From: an uncultured Eubacteriales bacterium
GTDB lineage: Bacteria > Bacillota > Clostridia > Oscillospirales > CAG-272
Length of the DNA stretch: 5,947 nt
Assembly (NCBI GenBank): GCA_900554225.1
Contig: USGH01000172.1
Coordinates: 1-5,947, forward strand
Direction of reading: 5' to 3'
Under the pieces are notes generated by a model that worked only from the letters and a program-made list of their open reading frames with translations, searched no databases and was not told the DNA's origin. Below, in pieces: positions 4,910 through 5,947 of this stretch. Within the stretch, counting starts at the first letter, position 1. Every line of letters starts with the position of its first letter. The translations under genes were made by a program, and so were the position numbers.

Positions 4910-5947
4910 ATGAAAAAAACAGTATGCCTGCTGCTCTGTCTCCTGATGGCGGGTTCCCTGCTTGCGGCCTGCGGCAGTGGAGAAGACGAAACCAAGCCGG
5001 CGGAAACCACACCGAGCGCGGAATCCAGTGCCGATACGGAATCGGAATCCTTGGAGGAAACGGAGAGCTTTGATCCCGGACTGCCGGATACGGATTTTGA
5101 AGGCAAAACCTTCACGTTCCTGACCAAAGGCACCGAAGCGTTTACAGAGTGGATCGAGACCAGTATGTTCGCGGAGGGTTCCAACGGAGAAGTGCTGAAC
5201 GATGCGGTATTCGCACGCAATTCCTATGTGGAGGATACCTACAACTGCAAGATCAACGTGGTGGTCACGGGCGACTTCATCAAGGATGTGGGCAACGCAG
5301 CGACTGCCGGGGATACGGTCTACGACGTGGTCATGCCGCCTCTGAACGATTCCGGTACGCTTGTGAAGAAGGGACAGCTTGTCGATCTCAATACCGTCGG
5401 CAATCTCGATCTGTCCAAGCCGTGGTGGGACCAGCGTTCCATTGCCGATCTGAGCATTGCCCATAAGCTCTACATGGTCTCCGGCGACATCAGCACCCTG
5501 AACAACGACGCGACCTGGTGTACCATGATCAACTTAGAGGTACTGAACAATCTCGGTGTGGAAAGCCCGTATCAGTATGTTGCGGAGGACAACTGGAATT
5601 TTGATACCTATAAAAAGCTCTGCGAAAACGCATCCATCGACCTCGACGGCGACGGCGATTACGACTCCGCGGACTCTATCGCGAACCTGACCCAGAACGA
5701 AAACGCGACCGCGATGCTCATCACCTTCGGCTACCACCTGATCGACAAGGACGAAAACGACCTGCCGTACTTCGACCTGAAGGGCAACGAGCGCGTCTAC
5801 ACGATCCTTGAGGATATTTCCGAATTCATGAACGATAAGAAGGTCTCCCTGAACTACCATAAGTACGGCAGCGAGGGCTACCACCTTCTGACGACGAAGA
5901 TGTTTGAGGATAACAGAGGCCTATTCTGGATCACGAACCTCCAGATG
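4910..5947 (+). CDS. Extracellular solute-binding lipoprotein of an ABC importer (partial, C-terminus off the right edge)
   Basis: Membrane-anchored receptor that captures a solute outside the cell for an ABC importer; the family (bacterial solute-binding protein, family 1-like) mostly handles sugars and oligosaccharides, but the ligand cannot be read here. The 346 residues seen start with a lipoprotein signal peptide (KK, hydrophobic 5-19) and the lipobox LLAAC with Cys21 as the lipid anchor. An acidic Ser/Thr/Glu linker follows to about residue 60. The mature domain begins at FEGKTFTFLT (63-72). DTVYDVVMPP (135-144) and the Trp-rich PWWDQ (171-175) are typical of these receptors. WNFDTYKKL followed by DLDGDGDYDSAD (244-255) is a complete EF-hand or dockerin-like calcium loop at the place where many family members carry one. 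AGGAGG (4895-4900) lies 9 bases before the ATG. About 100 or more residues are missing. Permease genes would be expected downstream, outside the window. Confidence 0.92.
   Translation, partial: MKKTVCLLLCLLMAGSLLAACGSGEDETKPAETTPSAESSADTESESLEETESFDPGLPDTDFEGKTFTFLTKGTEAFTEWIETSMFAEGSNGEVLNDAVFARNSYVEDTYNCKINVVVTGDFIKDVGNAATAGDTVYDVVMPPLNDSGTLVKKGQLVDLNTVGNLDLSKPWWDQRSIADLSIAHKLYMVSGDISTLNNDATWCTMINLEVLNNLGVESPYQYVAEDNWNFDTYKKLCENASIDLDGDGDYDSADSIANLTQNENATAMLITFGYHLIDKDENDLPYFDLKGNERVYTILEDISEFMNDKKVSLNYHKYGSEGYHLLTTKMFEDNRGLFWITNLQM

Noticed and set aside
4826..5464. A 212-codon minus-strand frame opposite the start of the solute-binding protein gene
   Set aside because: It is antisense to a clear lipoprotein signal peptide and mature domain and has no features of its own.

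Overview
The window looks like a chromosomal segment of a Gram-positive, moderately GC-rich gut-type clostridium (Clostridia, probably Oscillospirales-like). The evidence is strong AGGAGG-type ribosome binding sites, sigma-A-like promoters (TTGACA / TATAAT), a solute-binding lipoprotein with a Cys lipobox and an acidic Ser/Thr/Glu linker, and a single-pass membrane protein of a type I associate with clostridia. I see no insertion sequence, CRISPR array, tRNA or rRNA, or phage gene. The taxonomic guess comes from protein style only.

Layout, left to right. (1) A minus-strand ABC exporter half-transporter (TMD-NBD) starts at 1460 and runs off the left edge just as its ABC signature begins. (2) A divergent intergenic region holds a good promoter for each direction; the exporter promoter is flanked by a 9-bp direct repeat. 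(3) A plus-strand LacA-type sugar O-acetyltransferase spans 1692-2309. (4) A strong 20-bp hairpin at 2346-2392 is placed to terminate both this gene and the convergent gene. (5) Three minus-strand genes, read from 4622 down to 2397, could form one transcription unit: a calcineurin-like metallophosphoesterase (TTG start), an Sfp-type 4'-phosphopantetheinyl transferase overlapping it by ATGA, and, after a 91-bp gap, an uncharacterised single-pass membrane protein. (6) A second divergent intergenic region (4623-4909) has a promoter on each side and a dyad at the exact midpoint between them. (7) A plus-strand extracellular solute-binding lipoprotein of an ABC importer, probably for carbohydrate, starts at 4910 and runs off the right edge.

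The most interesting point is the translationally coupled metallophosphoesterase-PPTase pair. It has the same gene order as the Mycobacterium tuberculosis PptH-PptT pair, in which a metallophosphoesterase-fold hydrolase removes the phosphopantetheine that the transferase adds. Whether the clostridial enzyme does this is an inference. The other genes are ordinary transport and sugar-modification functions with no visible link to that pair.
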